Part shown: positions 48,350 through 59,061 of the stretch, piece by piece
Position numbering within the stretch: position 1 is the first letter of the stretch
Layout of the letters: the number at the start of each line of letters is the position of its first letter
NCBI GenBank assembly: GCA_002150815.3
Contig: NDFF03000370.1
Span: 620,001-684,000 of the forward strand
Origin: Grammothele lineata
Taxonomy: Eukaryota > Basidiomycota > Agaricomycetes > Polyporales > Polyporaceae
Length of the DNA stretch: 64,000 bases
Direction: 5' to 3'
The notes under the pieces: model-generated
What the model was told of the DNA's origin: nothing
Databases searched by the model: none
Seen by the model: the letters and a program-made list of their open reading frames with translations, nothing else
Program-made: the position numbers and the translations under genes

Positions 48350-49188
48350 GGGCGGTAGGCGCGGGTGGGGCCGGGGGCCGGGCCCGAGGCGGAAAGGGCG
48401 GCCGTAGGCGGGGGCTTCGGAGGGGCGGGGCGGGGGGAGGCCCGATGGGGGAGGCGGTGCGGGCGGGTAGTTGCTGTCGGTGTGGATATAGGGACGGCGG
48501 AATGGCATGTTCTTGGATTGCGCGGGTGCTGGTAGAATCGTTGGAGAGTGCGCGCGAGCGTTGGGATCACTGGCGCGGCGGGGGACACAGCCAGGAGAGT
48601 GACAGACGGCGGCGCGTGGCGGGCGTGCACGGGGAGCATGCATGGTCCTCGACGGCGGCGGCGGGATGCCGGGGCTGCCAATGGCAGAGCGTGCCCTGAG
48701 CCCGGGCGAGCACGTACGCCCAGCCAATGGCCGAGCAGCGAGGCGGGGGCGGTGGGAGAATGTCCCCAGGGAGACCCGATCAGTGATGATCTGTTCGGTC
48801 GTGACAGAACAGATTCGATTCGTCGCGTGTCCTGGCCTCATATAGGCCCAAGGCCAAGGGATCCTCCTCATCCCCCCTCCCTTCCTCCGTCTTCGTTTCG
48901 GGCTCCCCTCCCCTCTTTTCTTTCTTTCAGCGGTCAGTCCCCGTGCCGCGCAGGCCGCTAGTCAATAGCTGACTTTCTCCCTCTGCATATCCTCTCCCCT
49001 GCACACACCTCAACGCGCGCAACACACAACAGAGCGCTTCGCGTTCTACGCAAAGCATCCCGCGCCTTTTCTTCCGCCGCCAACTGCTAGACAGTCCCGC
49101 CAGCGTAGACCGCTACCACTCATTTGCAACTAACGTATCTTCCCCGGACCCCACCGTCACGACTACCAGCTGTCCTTAATCGGCCGTC
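48350..49188 (+). promoter_or_regulatory. Intergenic region and CT-rich promoter of the secreted repeat protein
   Basis: About 840 bp. The left half is very G-rich on the plus strand. From about 48880 long pyrimidine tracts run toward the ATG at 49189, a pattern common in strongly expressed fungal genes. A weak TATA-like CATATAGG lies near 48840. No gene. Confidence 0.45.
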
Positions 49189-51215
49189 ATGAACTCCGTT
49201 CTCATTGCCCTGTCCCTCACCGGCTATGCCGCCGCACAGATCGTCGCCGGCTCCGTCTCCATGGTCCCCGCGTCCATGCTGACCACCACCGCGTCAGCAG
49301 GCGACAACCAGGCTGCGTACCAGACCGGCATGGCCTCTTCGACACAGTACGCCGCGTCGTCAATGTACACCCAGCCCCCGGCCACGGATGGCGGCTCGTC
49401 CATGATGCCCTACTCTTCCTTCATGTCCGGCGGCTACAGCAGCATGAACTGTGGATACGGATACTCCAAGGGGAGCGACGGGTCCTGCCAACAGATGAGC
49501 TGGGTGAGTGATACGCGCGCTTCGTTTCTCGCGTCTGTCTCGGTGGCAGTGCTGAGCGCGCGTCATCTAGTACCAAACCTCGGGATGCTACGAGACGATC
49601 ATCATCAACCAGTGAGTACTGTTTTCATTTGCGCGCGATGGGGCGGCAGGGAGAGCACAGAGGCTCATGAGGTGTTAGCAATGGAGGGGGCTGCTACGGT
49701 AGCGACTGCGGCGGGTACAACAACAACTGCGATAGCGGGTCGACCAAGACCGTCACCATGACCGACACCAAGACGATGACGGACACGATGACGGTCACTA
49801 AGACGATGACGGACGTGAGTCGTGCATTGCGACTATTACTTTGTGCCTCGCGTATTCACCACCCCGCGCGCAGACCATGACCACCACGGTCACGATGCAC
49901 GACACGATGACGGTCACCAAGGTTCAGACGGAGACCGACATCAAGTCCGTCACGCAGACGCAGATCGAGACGTCTACGAAGCTCGTCCCCACTACCCGCG
50001 TCTGGGTGTCGACCGAGATCATCGACAACACCAAGACCATCGACCACACTCTCACCGCCACCGAGACGTCGACGCAGCTCAACACGTACACCAAGACGCT
50101 CACCGACACCCAGACGCAGACGGCGACGCAGACCGACTTCAAGACGGAGACGGACTTCATGACCGTCACCAAGACCGACGTCAGCACGATGATCGTCCCC
50201 ACCACGTCGACCAAGGTCTGGGTCAGCACGAAGGTCATCGACAACACGAAGACGGTTGAGGAGACGCTCACGTCGACGATCACCGACAAGATGACCATCC
50301 TCTCAACCTCGATCAAGACGGACGTCATGACCCAGACTGCGACCGTCACCGACGAGAAGACGATGACCGTCACCCAGCTCAGCACCATCGTCCAGCCCAC
50401 CACCTACGTCTCGACTTCCGTCAGCACGAAGGTCATCGACAACGTGAGTGCTCGCGCGCGCCCAACATCTTCCAGAGATGATGGCTGACGTCTTGTACAG
50501 ACCAAGACCGTCGAGAGCACCATCGTTCAGACGATGACCGAGGACCGCACGCTCACCCAGACGATGACGTACCTCTCGACCGCGACGGCCACTCAGACGC
50601 AGACTGAGTTCTCGACCGCGACCCAGACGCAGACCGTCACCGACACGTCCCTCGTCAGCTGCCTCCAGGGCGTACGTTGATTGCTCCCTGCTGTTCGATG
50701 CGCGTTGTACTTACAAGTTTCGCGTACAGTGCAAGACTAGCTACTACCTCACCCCCGGTAACAGCATGTCTTACACCTACACCTCGACCTCGACCGCCGC
50801 GGCGACGAGCGTGACCCAGGGCTCGTCTTGCTCGTCCAACGACTGCGGTTCGACGACGACGTCCAGCTCTGACTGCGGCTCCTCTGGCTGCATGACCACC
50901 TCGAGCTCCGACTGCAGCAGCGGCAAGTGCGACTCCACCTCGACGTCCACCTCGTCGTCGTCGTACAGCACCAGCTCCTCGAACTCGTGCAGCGGCAACG
51001 ACTGCGGCTCGAAGACCACCTCCGCTGACAAGTCCAAGAGCACCGACTGCAGTGGTTCGAGCTGCGACTCGTCGTCGTCGAACAAGGGCTGCTCGGGCTC
51101 TAGCTGCGACAAGTCCTCGTCAACGTCGAGCGCGTCCTCGAGCTACTCTAGCTCGGGCTCGAGCTACAACTCCGGCTCGAGTTACAACTCTGGCTCCTCC
51201 GGCTCGTACTACTAA
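49189..51215 (+). CDS. Secreted Thr/Ser-rich repeat protein with Cys-pair tail
   Basis: A signal peptide (MNSVLIALSLTGYAAAQ) leads to a Ser/Tyr/Met-rich head, then a Cys cluster (NHNGGGCYGSDCGGYNNNCD). A long Thr/Val domain follows, built on TVTxTxTMT units. It includes three copies of a longer repeat marked by WVSTEIIDNTKTIDHTLTAT, WVSTKVIDNTKTVEETLTST and VSTKVIDNTKTVESTIVQT. The last part is Ser-rich with six short Cys pairs (CSSNDCGS, DCGSSGCM, DCSSGKCD, CSGNDCGS, DCSGSSCD, GCSGSSCDK) and ends SYNSGSSYNSGSSGSYY. Introns near 49505, 49613, 49814, 50443 and 50672 keep frame. No GPI-anchor hydrophobic tail is visible, so it is probably a soluble or wall-bound O-glycosylated protein. Function unknown; an adhesin or cell-wall role is inference. 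Confidence 0.82.
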
Positions 51216-54200
51216 AATGGGACATTTCATCACGCACGCGGACTCTTGACGAACTGCTGACGGACAGTTTGGTACTCTCATCTCCCTTGTCTTCCCCCGG
51301 TGTAGGTCGGCGGCCGCCCCCTGCTGTTAACTCTTAGGGCGTGCCGTTCCGCATACGTTCATTTACGGCACATTGCATACCATATTGCTCTCGAGGGCAG
51401 CTTGACGCGGACACTTCCAGGACGGCGCTATACGTTGTTGCATACCTAGCTCTAGCTCTTTTTACCCTTTTTACTTGCTTTCGTTCACTCATCACAAGAT
51501 ATATATTCTATCATTGCTGGAGCTAACATAAATTAATCGGGCATTCGCAAAGCATGCGTCCGTGTCCGAGTCTGCTCTGCTCCTCTCCGCTACGGACATG
51601 AACGTCGACGTTCGGTGTTCTATCGCCGTCGAGGCCCCCGTCGTCGCTCCTCGTCACAGCAAATCCCTCATGTCCGTCGCGAGGACTTGCGATCGGACGA
51701 TCGAGGTGGTAGTCCGCCGGGACCGACGGCGATAAGGACTCTGAGATCTCGCCTTCCCCGTCGCGACCACGACCGCCTTCTCGCTCCACTCCGCACGCCC
51801 GTCACGCGACGACGACCTTCACAGCCCGAGCACGCCGTGCGCGCGTGTCGTCCCTGGAGATTGGTGAGTACACGTCCCGTCCGCGGCGTGCTCGGGCAGG
51901 CTTGGCACGAAGACGACTAGGTGACTTGTGCCGTTGCGCCTCCGACCGCGGCCGCTGCGCATACTACTAGTACTTAGCTAGCATGTAGCCATGCATATAT
52001 GAGCGGATCAGTGTCTCACTTGGAGGACGGCGACGACGGCTTCTTCGACATCGGCGTAGTTTCACATACCGATAACGGCTATGGCGGCGGTCTCGTAAGT
52101 ACGTGCTTCATACTAAGGACTGTGGGTGCCTCTTTCGGCCTGGCGCCGCACGCTGACGTTGAGGGGCGTGACAGACAGGCAGCACTTATTCCATCTTCCC
52201 GAGAAGTTCGCAGCGACTGGGGGGTGGTGGGCGGCGAACGTTCACGACTGTCAACGTTCAACAACGTTCGAGGGTTGTTATAGTCGGTATGGGGTGCGTT
52301 CAATACTGTCGGTCGGATCTCAACGGGCGCTGCAGAGTTGACCGACCTACCTCACTCGCTCTGCTTCGCGAGGCTCTCCGAGGTGCGCACGGTCAAACGT
52401 GTATGTGCTTGCAGTTTGTGGTTATGCTCCAAACGTTCACTTACCACGTCATCACGGTACGCGCCTTCGAAGAAGCCCGAGCCCCGCCGGTTCTCAAATT
52501 TGTATACATCGGGTATATCTTCTACTCAAGACGTGACGAAGAGCGACCCTGGGCTTCGACAGTATTGCTTCCCTGTAGCCCCAACGAAACTTTTTGAGTT
52601 TTAGGCAAGTGTTTCGCCTTGGGTTCATCCTCTGCATTCGGCCGCACGACCCAACGTAATAGACGGACCACTATCCTGATATTACGCGACCCTCCGCTCA
52701 CGCCTGCTACGGCACGAACACGCCTGGGACTGTCACGGCGGCCGCGGTGCTAAGAAGGTGAGGGTCAGTCTGCGCAGGTTCACAACCATCTGCGCCGTTG
52801 ATTGTGTTCAACTAGTACATCCGTGGCGTGAATACGTATTCCAAGTAGGGGGACTCACGTCAATGTTTACCAGGACTGATGTCATGTCGACGACAGTGCT
52901 GGCTTCGGAGTTGCTTCAATAGTTTGAACATTCGAACTTTACCACTCGAGAGGACCTTGAGTTGTAAGTACGTCATGTTTGCTCAATGCGCACCCTCGCC
53001 TGATTCTGGTGTGCACGCGTTCCTACCATGCTCTTCATTTTGATTCCTGAGCCTGGTTGCGCCTGGTTGCGCTCCCGATTTCGCCTTCCGCCCGTTGACA
53101 TCATATCCTTGTGTACAGTCGATGGAGAGACTCGAAGGCGAAGATTCCCCAGTCACGCCGGACTTCCGGCCCGCCGCGCCGACTTCCCCCGCTCGGTACC
53201 TCACCGATCGATCGTCGGTGCGGGGCGAACGCGGAACGCAGCGGGTCAGCGGGTCGGCGCGCAGGCAGTTTCGTTCAGGCGGCCTATCGCCGTCGCAGAC
53301 GCGACCCCGGGTTCTTTTCGGCCTGTGGGCGGAACGCCGGACTTGGGGCTTCTCCTGACTTCTCACGTGCGTCGCGAGGGCGTCGGTCGCCACCGTTCGC
53401 CACCGAGGGACGGCGATGCGTGAGGTTGGATGGGCCACCTTCTACTACCTTCTACCGCGCGGCGTGCCGGCGAAGAGGGTGTGGATCGTGATCGGAAAGG
53501 GGAGAGGGAGGGAATAATTAGGAGCCCGGGTGATCGACGCTTCGATCTGAACTGTGTGCAGATCGCGGATGGCGAGGTACGACGGCGAACGGACGGTCGC
53601 CTGCTTGGAAGATTGAGAAATGCATTTTACACGAGAACTTGATCGTGAAGTGGGGCAAGGGGTGATGTAAGGTGAGACTGGCTTGTGTGATTCTCCCCAG
53701 TTGCTGCGCTCCTACAAAACGAAGAAGAGGACGGAGGTCGCAAGAATGGAAAACACAAGGAATTTGTAGTGGCATGAACCGTATATTGGAGCATATGAAC
53801 GTATCGGGGTGCATAAACCATCTTACCGAAGACCGAATTGATGCACAACATCAGTAGGTTCTAATTGGTTTCACTTGACCGATGCATCGCGAGTAAGTAC
53901 GTTAGTATGGACGAGCGGCCTCGCGTTCCATGATCGACGACGTACAAGTATGTCCAGGACTTCCGCAACGGTATTGGTTGGTTTATGAGAGAGTTTATCG
54001 TTTGGTCCGTAATTACAAACAGGATCTGGAACAGAAGCCTTATACGAGTCAACGAAGTCTCCGGAGTCACTGTTCCAAACGGCGCGTATGTACGTCACCT
54101 GCATACTGAGCGTGCATCACGGTCGCGGGAAGGCAAGAGCCCTTCAACCCTCGACACTTGTTTTCCCAGGGTTTCGTAGGACGCCGCATAAAATACGACA

Positions 54201-55366
54201 TTCTGCGAAACTATAACAGGAGAATTAGTGTCAGCTGCCACAAGCACTGAGAATCCCTGCGGGTCGAATACACGTCCCTGCCGCGCGAGGAGGATTCGTG
54301 GGCGAAGGGGCCTATCTCACATATAAGGATAAACGTGAATAAGGGCGCGTGGCGTTTGACATTCGAAGGGATTCAAGGAAACTCTATGTATGATGGCCCT
54401 CGTGCATGCGTACCCGTAATGTAGAAGTCTTCCATCCAGGCTAACTGATTCCCCGACATCAAGAAGTTGGATAGAAGTCAAGGGTTGGATCAACTTACCT
54501 CAAGGGGATTCTGTTCTCGGGGTCCAGCGACGCCACAGAAGGCTCGACTTCAACCTTGACATCGGTGATAGAAGACGAGAATGGAGCCTTTGTCTACCCT
54601 TGTGTTAACGTCGCTGTCGCAAGAAGCAGACGGGGTTCTGCCCGACTGCCTGCCGTGACGGGTATGGTATTAATGCGGCAGTGCGTAGCTTAGTACAGAG
54701 CCGTACGAGGAATCTGCGTCACGGTTCAGAACATGATCGGCAACGTGCCCGGGACCGTCATGGACCCAGGCCGGGTATGGTGAAAGCAACATGATGGCTA
54801 GAAGCGATGAGGAATGGCGAGAATCCTTCGGAGGAAGCCGCGGTCGACGCCTGTAACGACGGCCGACACTGTCAGAACCTCGAGTCTATTCAACGCTTTA
54901 TCGCAACTTGGCCACTCCCGAATTGCCGCTGCCCCCAGTCTCGCTGTGGGGGTGGTGTCTCGCTGTCTACAATCCAGATTATCTCTAGTCAATACGATCA
55001 GACGACCACGTGATATCTCATCCACAGCGCGTCGTGCACCGCGAGAGACATCAGCGCGTTCTCCAGATCCTTCTCTCACTGCAGTGTGTTATGTCCTCGT
55101 TCAGCTGCTATCCCCCCCCTTTCCTCCCCGATAATGAATGACTCTCACCCCTGTCATCACCACCTATCCTCCGGCCCGAGCATTGACACCGGGTTGTGTA
55201 CGAGCATACTTCCGACGACATGCTCCCCGCCACCCTGGTACACCTCTCCCTGGTTGGTCGACGGAGAGGCAAGTCCACACGGAATACGTACGAGAAGCGC
55301 GGGCACATGCCAAACGAGAAACAAAGGGACGCACCGCGCAACTTGTAGTGGTCTGTCCGAGGCGGG
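51216..55366. other. 4.1 kb without a recognised gene
   Basis: Starts with the 3' UTR of the secreted protein. I found only low-complexity or Arg-rich frames on both strands (for example 53028-53491, which are GC-rich shadows of each other), no tRNA and no transposase. It could contain genes of unknown type with short exons. Confidence 0.35.
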
Positions 55367-55730
55367 ATGCCACCCCCCGAATGGCCTGTGCGCTGGACTG
55401 CGCGTCGCAGGAAGACACACTGGGAAGATGTGCCGCCTTCTGTTCGTCTTCCCCGCCTTCAACAAGTGTTGAAGGCGCTTCTGCAAACTACGAGAGGGTC
55501 CTGCGTTTCCACAGGGCGGCTTCGACAAGAGCGGGCTGCCCCTCACGTTGCTCCAGGGTCGGGCGGCAATAGGAGAGGCTATAGAGCGAGGCTTTCCTGA
55601 CGAGGCTGGTGAAAGGGAGATCGACCCCACCCGGGCGCAAGAGGGGAGAAGACCCCAGGTCGCTGCCAGCCAGGCCCTTCGAGGGTCCTTCGTCCACCCG
55701 TGGGCGCTAATGTCTACCGACGGTGCCGGA
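55367..55730 (+). other. Unrecognised coding-like stretch upstream of the thioredoxin gene
   Basis: From ATG 55367 a frame reads MPPPEWPVRWTARRRKTHWE, then DVPPSVRLPRLQQ. A possible 49-bp intron (GTGTTG...CCACAG) leads in frame to GGFDKSGLPLTLLQGRAAIG and EAIERGFPDEAGEREIDPTR. Both pieces have plausible composition, but no known domain, and I see no proper stop or start context. It may be an unknown gene or a relic. Confidence 0.25.
55454..55477. repeat. Perfect 11-bp inverted repeat with 2-bp centre
   Basis: CGCCTTCAACA, then AG, then TGTTGAAGGCG. The arms are exactly complementary. Confidence 0.8.
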
Positions 55731-55833
55731 AGTAGGCGCCTAAGGGCGCCCCAGTCTTCCTCCGGTCCCAGCTGCACCTGGTCACCGTCCTCTACAGCTT
55801 GGGCATTCTCAACATCAGGTCAGATACACAGCA

Positions 55834-56360
55834 ATGCCTATCCAGCAGTCTCCCGATCCAGCGACTCCGGCTTGGGTACAAGAGGCCGATGCAGACTATC
55901 TCGTCTTCTACTCCTCGCGTGATGAAGGCGGCAAACTTTGGTGCCCCGTAAGTGGCTGTCCCCGACGGACTTACCTCCGAGCTGATAGGAGCTGCTGTCC
56001 AGGACTGTCAGGACGTCGAAACCTTGGTCAAGGGTACATTTGAACCGGTAGGAAGTCCGTCTGCCGTGGTCGTTTACGTAGGCCAACGTCCGGGGTAAGT
56101 CTAGCTCCTCTGGCACTCCGTGTCACCCTCTAAGAGCGCGGACCAGCTGGAAGACCGCTTCCAATCCTTTCCGAGCGCACCCGTGGAACGTGCAATCGAT
56201 CCCTACCGTTATCCGAAAACGAGACGTGAGCGTTCTCAACGTGCCCCGTATGCGCAGACGCTCGCTGACCTAGAGTCGATTCCTTCTTCGCATCGTGCAG
56301 GGCGCGCGGTTGGTGGAAGGCGAGATAACTAAACGCCTCACGTCCTTCATCAGTGAATGA
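55834..56360 (+). CDS. TRP14/TXNDC17-like thioredoxin-fold protein
   Basis: Four short exons, 55834-55947, 56003-56094, 56147-56225 and 56301-56360, with introns of 55, 52 and 75 bp, close in frame to 114 residues. The product starts MPIQQSPDPATPAWVQEADA, then DYLVFYSSRDEGGKLWCPDC. The W-C-P-D-C active site (C37, C40) is diagnostic of the TXNDC17 (DUF953) branch rather than classical thioredoxin (W-C-G-P-C). Further family blocks are SPSAVVVYVGQRPGWKTASN, HPWNVQSIPTVIRKRDGARL (cis-Pro region, S-I-P-T) and VEGEITKRLTSFISE. The intron after WCP splits the active site. In animals TRP14 reduces small disulfides such as cystine using thioredoxin reductase; the same role here is inferred. No signal peptide, so cytosolic. 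Confidence 0.88.
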
Positions 56361-56787
56361 AAATTCTCAGCTCGTGTCCGCAATAGAAGCCTCCCTGGAA
56401 CACTCCATGCGTGCATGACCGTCCACCCCCGCTTCAGCTCCCCGTAATGGGCGCCGTTTTTACAGGCATTCAGATCCCATGCACGATCGGCGCGCTAGAT
56501 GAACGCCACGATGCGCTCGCGGACTCTACTGGTACCCACACCCAGCTTGGCTATGCCCACTCAGAGGGGATGTTTATATCTTTTCCCCATTCGCCACGCA
56601 GTGACCGCGCGTGGAAGCCTCCCAGGCAGTCGCCCCATGGGCAGGTGGTGGCAGACTGGCGCATCGTATAGCGCCCTCAATGTATGACGAGCCCACAACG
56701 TTGCGATCAGACGAGTGCTATGGAAGTCATCGACGCCTTCCCCCCTACTTAATGTCCCATAACCTCCCAGAACTCTCAGCCGCAGCC

Positions 56788-59061
56788 ATGCCCCCAGACG
56801 GCTCCTTCCCCAGCATGCCCGGCGACGCGTCCGCCGTCCTTCACAAACTTCCGCCGCCCGCCGAGCCCACCCCGCGCCCGCGCCCATGGGAGGACACCGC
56901 GCGCTCGAAAAGGGCGGAGCGGGAACGGCGCATCTCCGCATGGTCCGAATGGCGGCTCCCGCACGGGGCCGTGCCGCCTGCGGAGCAAAAGGACGTGTCG
57001 GATCTCCCGATGGCCGCGCTTTCGCCGCGCGAGCGGGATATCGTCCTCCTAGACGCGACCGCACTGGCGGAGGCCATCCGGTCCCGGAAGTATACCGCGG
57101 TGGAGACCCTCAAAGCGTTCTGTCACGCTGCAATAATTGCCCAGGATTTAACGAATTGTCTAACGGAAGTCTTCATCAATGAAGGGCTCCAAAGAGCGCA
57201 GGATCTAGACCGGCACCTAGAAGATACTGGCCAGGTGGTCGGTCCGCTGCACGGCGTGCCAGTATCTATTAAAGATCATATCCTAGTAAGGGGCCAAGAT
57301 ACGTCTACAGGTTACGTAGCGTGGGCAGGCAAGACAATTGCTGAGAAGGACGCCGTCGCGGTTGACATACTGCGACAAGCCGGTGCTGTCATTTATGTGA
57401 AGACTGCAAACCCACAAACCCTTTTAGTACGCGTTGCATCATAATGAGCACATGTTCCCGGAGCTTACAATTCATCATGCCCTTCCAGTCATTAGAGACC
57501 AACAACAACATTTACGGCAGGACGGTCAACCCGCACAACCGCAGTCAGTCTTTCGCCTGTTTCCGATCTCGCCATCCGGCGTGATGGGTTTCAATGCACC
57601 TCATGTGGACATTCTAACACCGAACTCTCGCACAGCGCTGACCTCCGGGGGCAGCAGTGGAGGAGAAAGTGCCCTGATTGCGGTGCATGGGAGCCCCTGG
57701 GGCATCGGGACGGATATCGGTGGTTCGATTGTAGGTTTCCCTCGCAAGATCCCGTCGCTGCGCGAGATCATATTGCATCCAACTCTATAACGCTAATCCG
57801 CTCCGTTGTACCCCGGCAGCGCGCGCCAGCAGCCTACATGGGCTTGTACGGCCTCAAGGGCTCCGTGGGCCGCATGCCGCATGCGGGCCTGCTGGGCTCT
57901 CACGACGGCATGGACGCCATAGTCGGCGCACTAGGGCCCCTCGCAACATCCGCGCGTGACCTTGCGCTGTTCTGCCGGACGATGCTCCAATACGAGCCTT
58001 GGCTCGTCGAACCTCCGTTGCTCGAGATTCCGTGGCGTCAGGAGCTCGCAGACGGCGTGGGGCTGCCGGAACGGCTCACGATCGCAATAATGTGGGATGA
58101 CGGCGTCGTCGCCCCGCACCCGCCCATCCTGGACGCCCTCGCGCGCACACGGGATGCGCTGCTCGCAGCAGGGCATGAGGTGCTCTCCTGGGAGCCGGTC
58201 GCGCACCAAGAGGCGTGGGATCTCCTCGTACGTTCCGCTCGAACACGGATCTGCCACGCGCGCTGACTGGCAGCCTCCCCCACCTCCTCGGTCTCACCGA
58301 ACGTACATCGGACCCTGTCCCGCGTCCCCGCACCCCCGCCTCTCTCGCGCTCCCCCATCCCATCACGCGAACCTACACTAACTCGCCTGCGCACACACCG
58401 CCGCGCGCCGCGTGCCGCGGACCGCGCCCGAAAACGGCTGTCTCTGCAGACGAAGCTCTACTTCCTCGACGGCGGCGCCGAGTACCGCGAATTGACGCAG
58501 GCCGACGTCGACCCGCCCGTTCCCCAGACGGCCTGGATCCTCGCGCAAGTGCCGAACGGGGGCGAGCCATTCACGATCGCGGACACGTTCAAGCTCAACC
58601 TAGAGCGCGAGGCCTTCCGCGCGCGGCTCGCTGGAAACTGGAACGCGACCGCCGCGCGCACGGGCTCCCGCCGACCCCTCGACGCCGTTCTCTGCCCGGC
58701 CGCACCGACGCTCGCGCCCCCTCACGACTCAACACGCTGGTGGGGGTACACCGCGTACTGGAACCTGCTCGACTGGCCCGCCGTAGTCTTCCCCGCCGGT
58801 CCGCGCTTCCGCGCCGCGGGGTACGCACCCCGCGCGCTGGCGAGTGCACCCGAGGGTGGAGCGGGGGCCGCGGGGATTCACAACGGCGCGCCGCGAAACC
58901 CGACGGAGGCGTTCGTACGTGCGCAGTGGGAGGAGGGCGGCCCGGGACTGTACGACGGCGCTGCCGTCGGGCTGCAGCTCGTCGGGCGGCGATTGAACGA
59001 GGAACGGCTGCTCGGCGTGCTGCGGAGAGTCGAGGACGCGATGCGAGCTTTCCGGGAATGA
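56788..59061 (+). CDS. Amidase signature family hydrolase
   Basis: Ser-Ser-Lys hydrolase of the GatA/fatty-acid-amide-hydrolase superfamily. Catalytic elements are LHGVPVSIKDHILVRGQDTS (Lys), TLTSGGSSGGESALIAVHG (cis-Ser) and GIGTDIGGSIRAPAAYMGLY (nucleophile Ser in GGSI-R). Later blocks are GLKGSVGRMPHAGLLGSHDG and YDGAAVGLQLVGRRLNEERL. Introns lie at about 57429-57480, 57542-57649, 57732-57820 and 58229-58448. The ATG at 56788 (MPPDGSFPSMPGDASA) has a better context than the in-frame ATG at 56752. The first 90 residues are Pro/Arg-rich. Such amidases are numerous in wood-decay fungi; the substrate (acetamide, fatty amide or other) cannot be predicted. Confidence 0.93.

Noticed and set aside
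48155..48871. 238-codon minus-strand Pro/Arg-rich frame
   Set aside because: Overlaps the last exon of the aspartate/glutamate carrier and continues into G-rich promoter DNA; looks like a compositional artefact.
55157..55777. 206-codon minus-strand open frame
   Set aside because: No recognisable motif; the plus strand of the same stretch has better composition, though that is also unproven.
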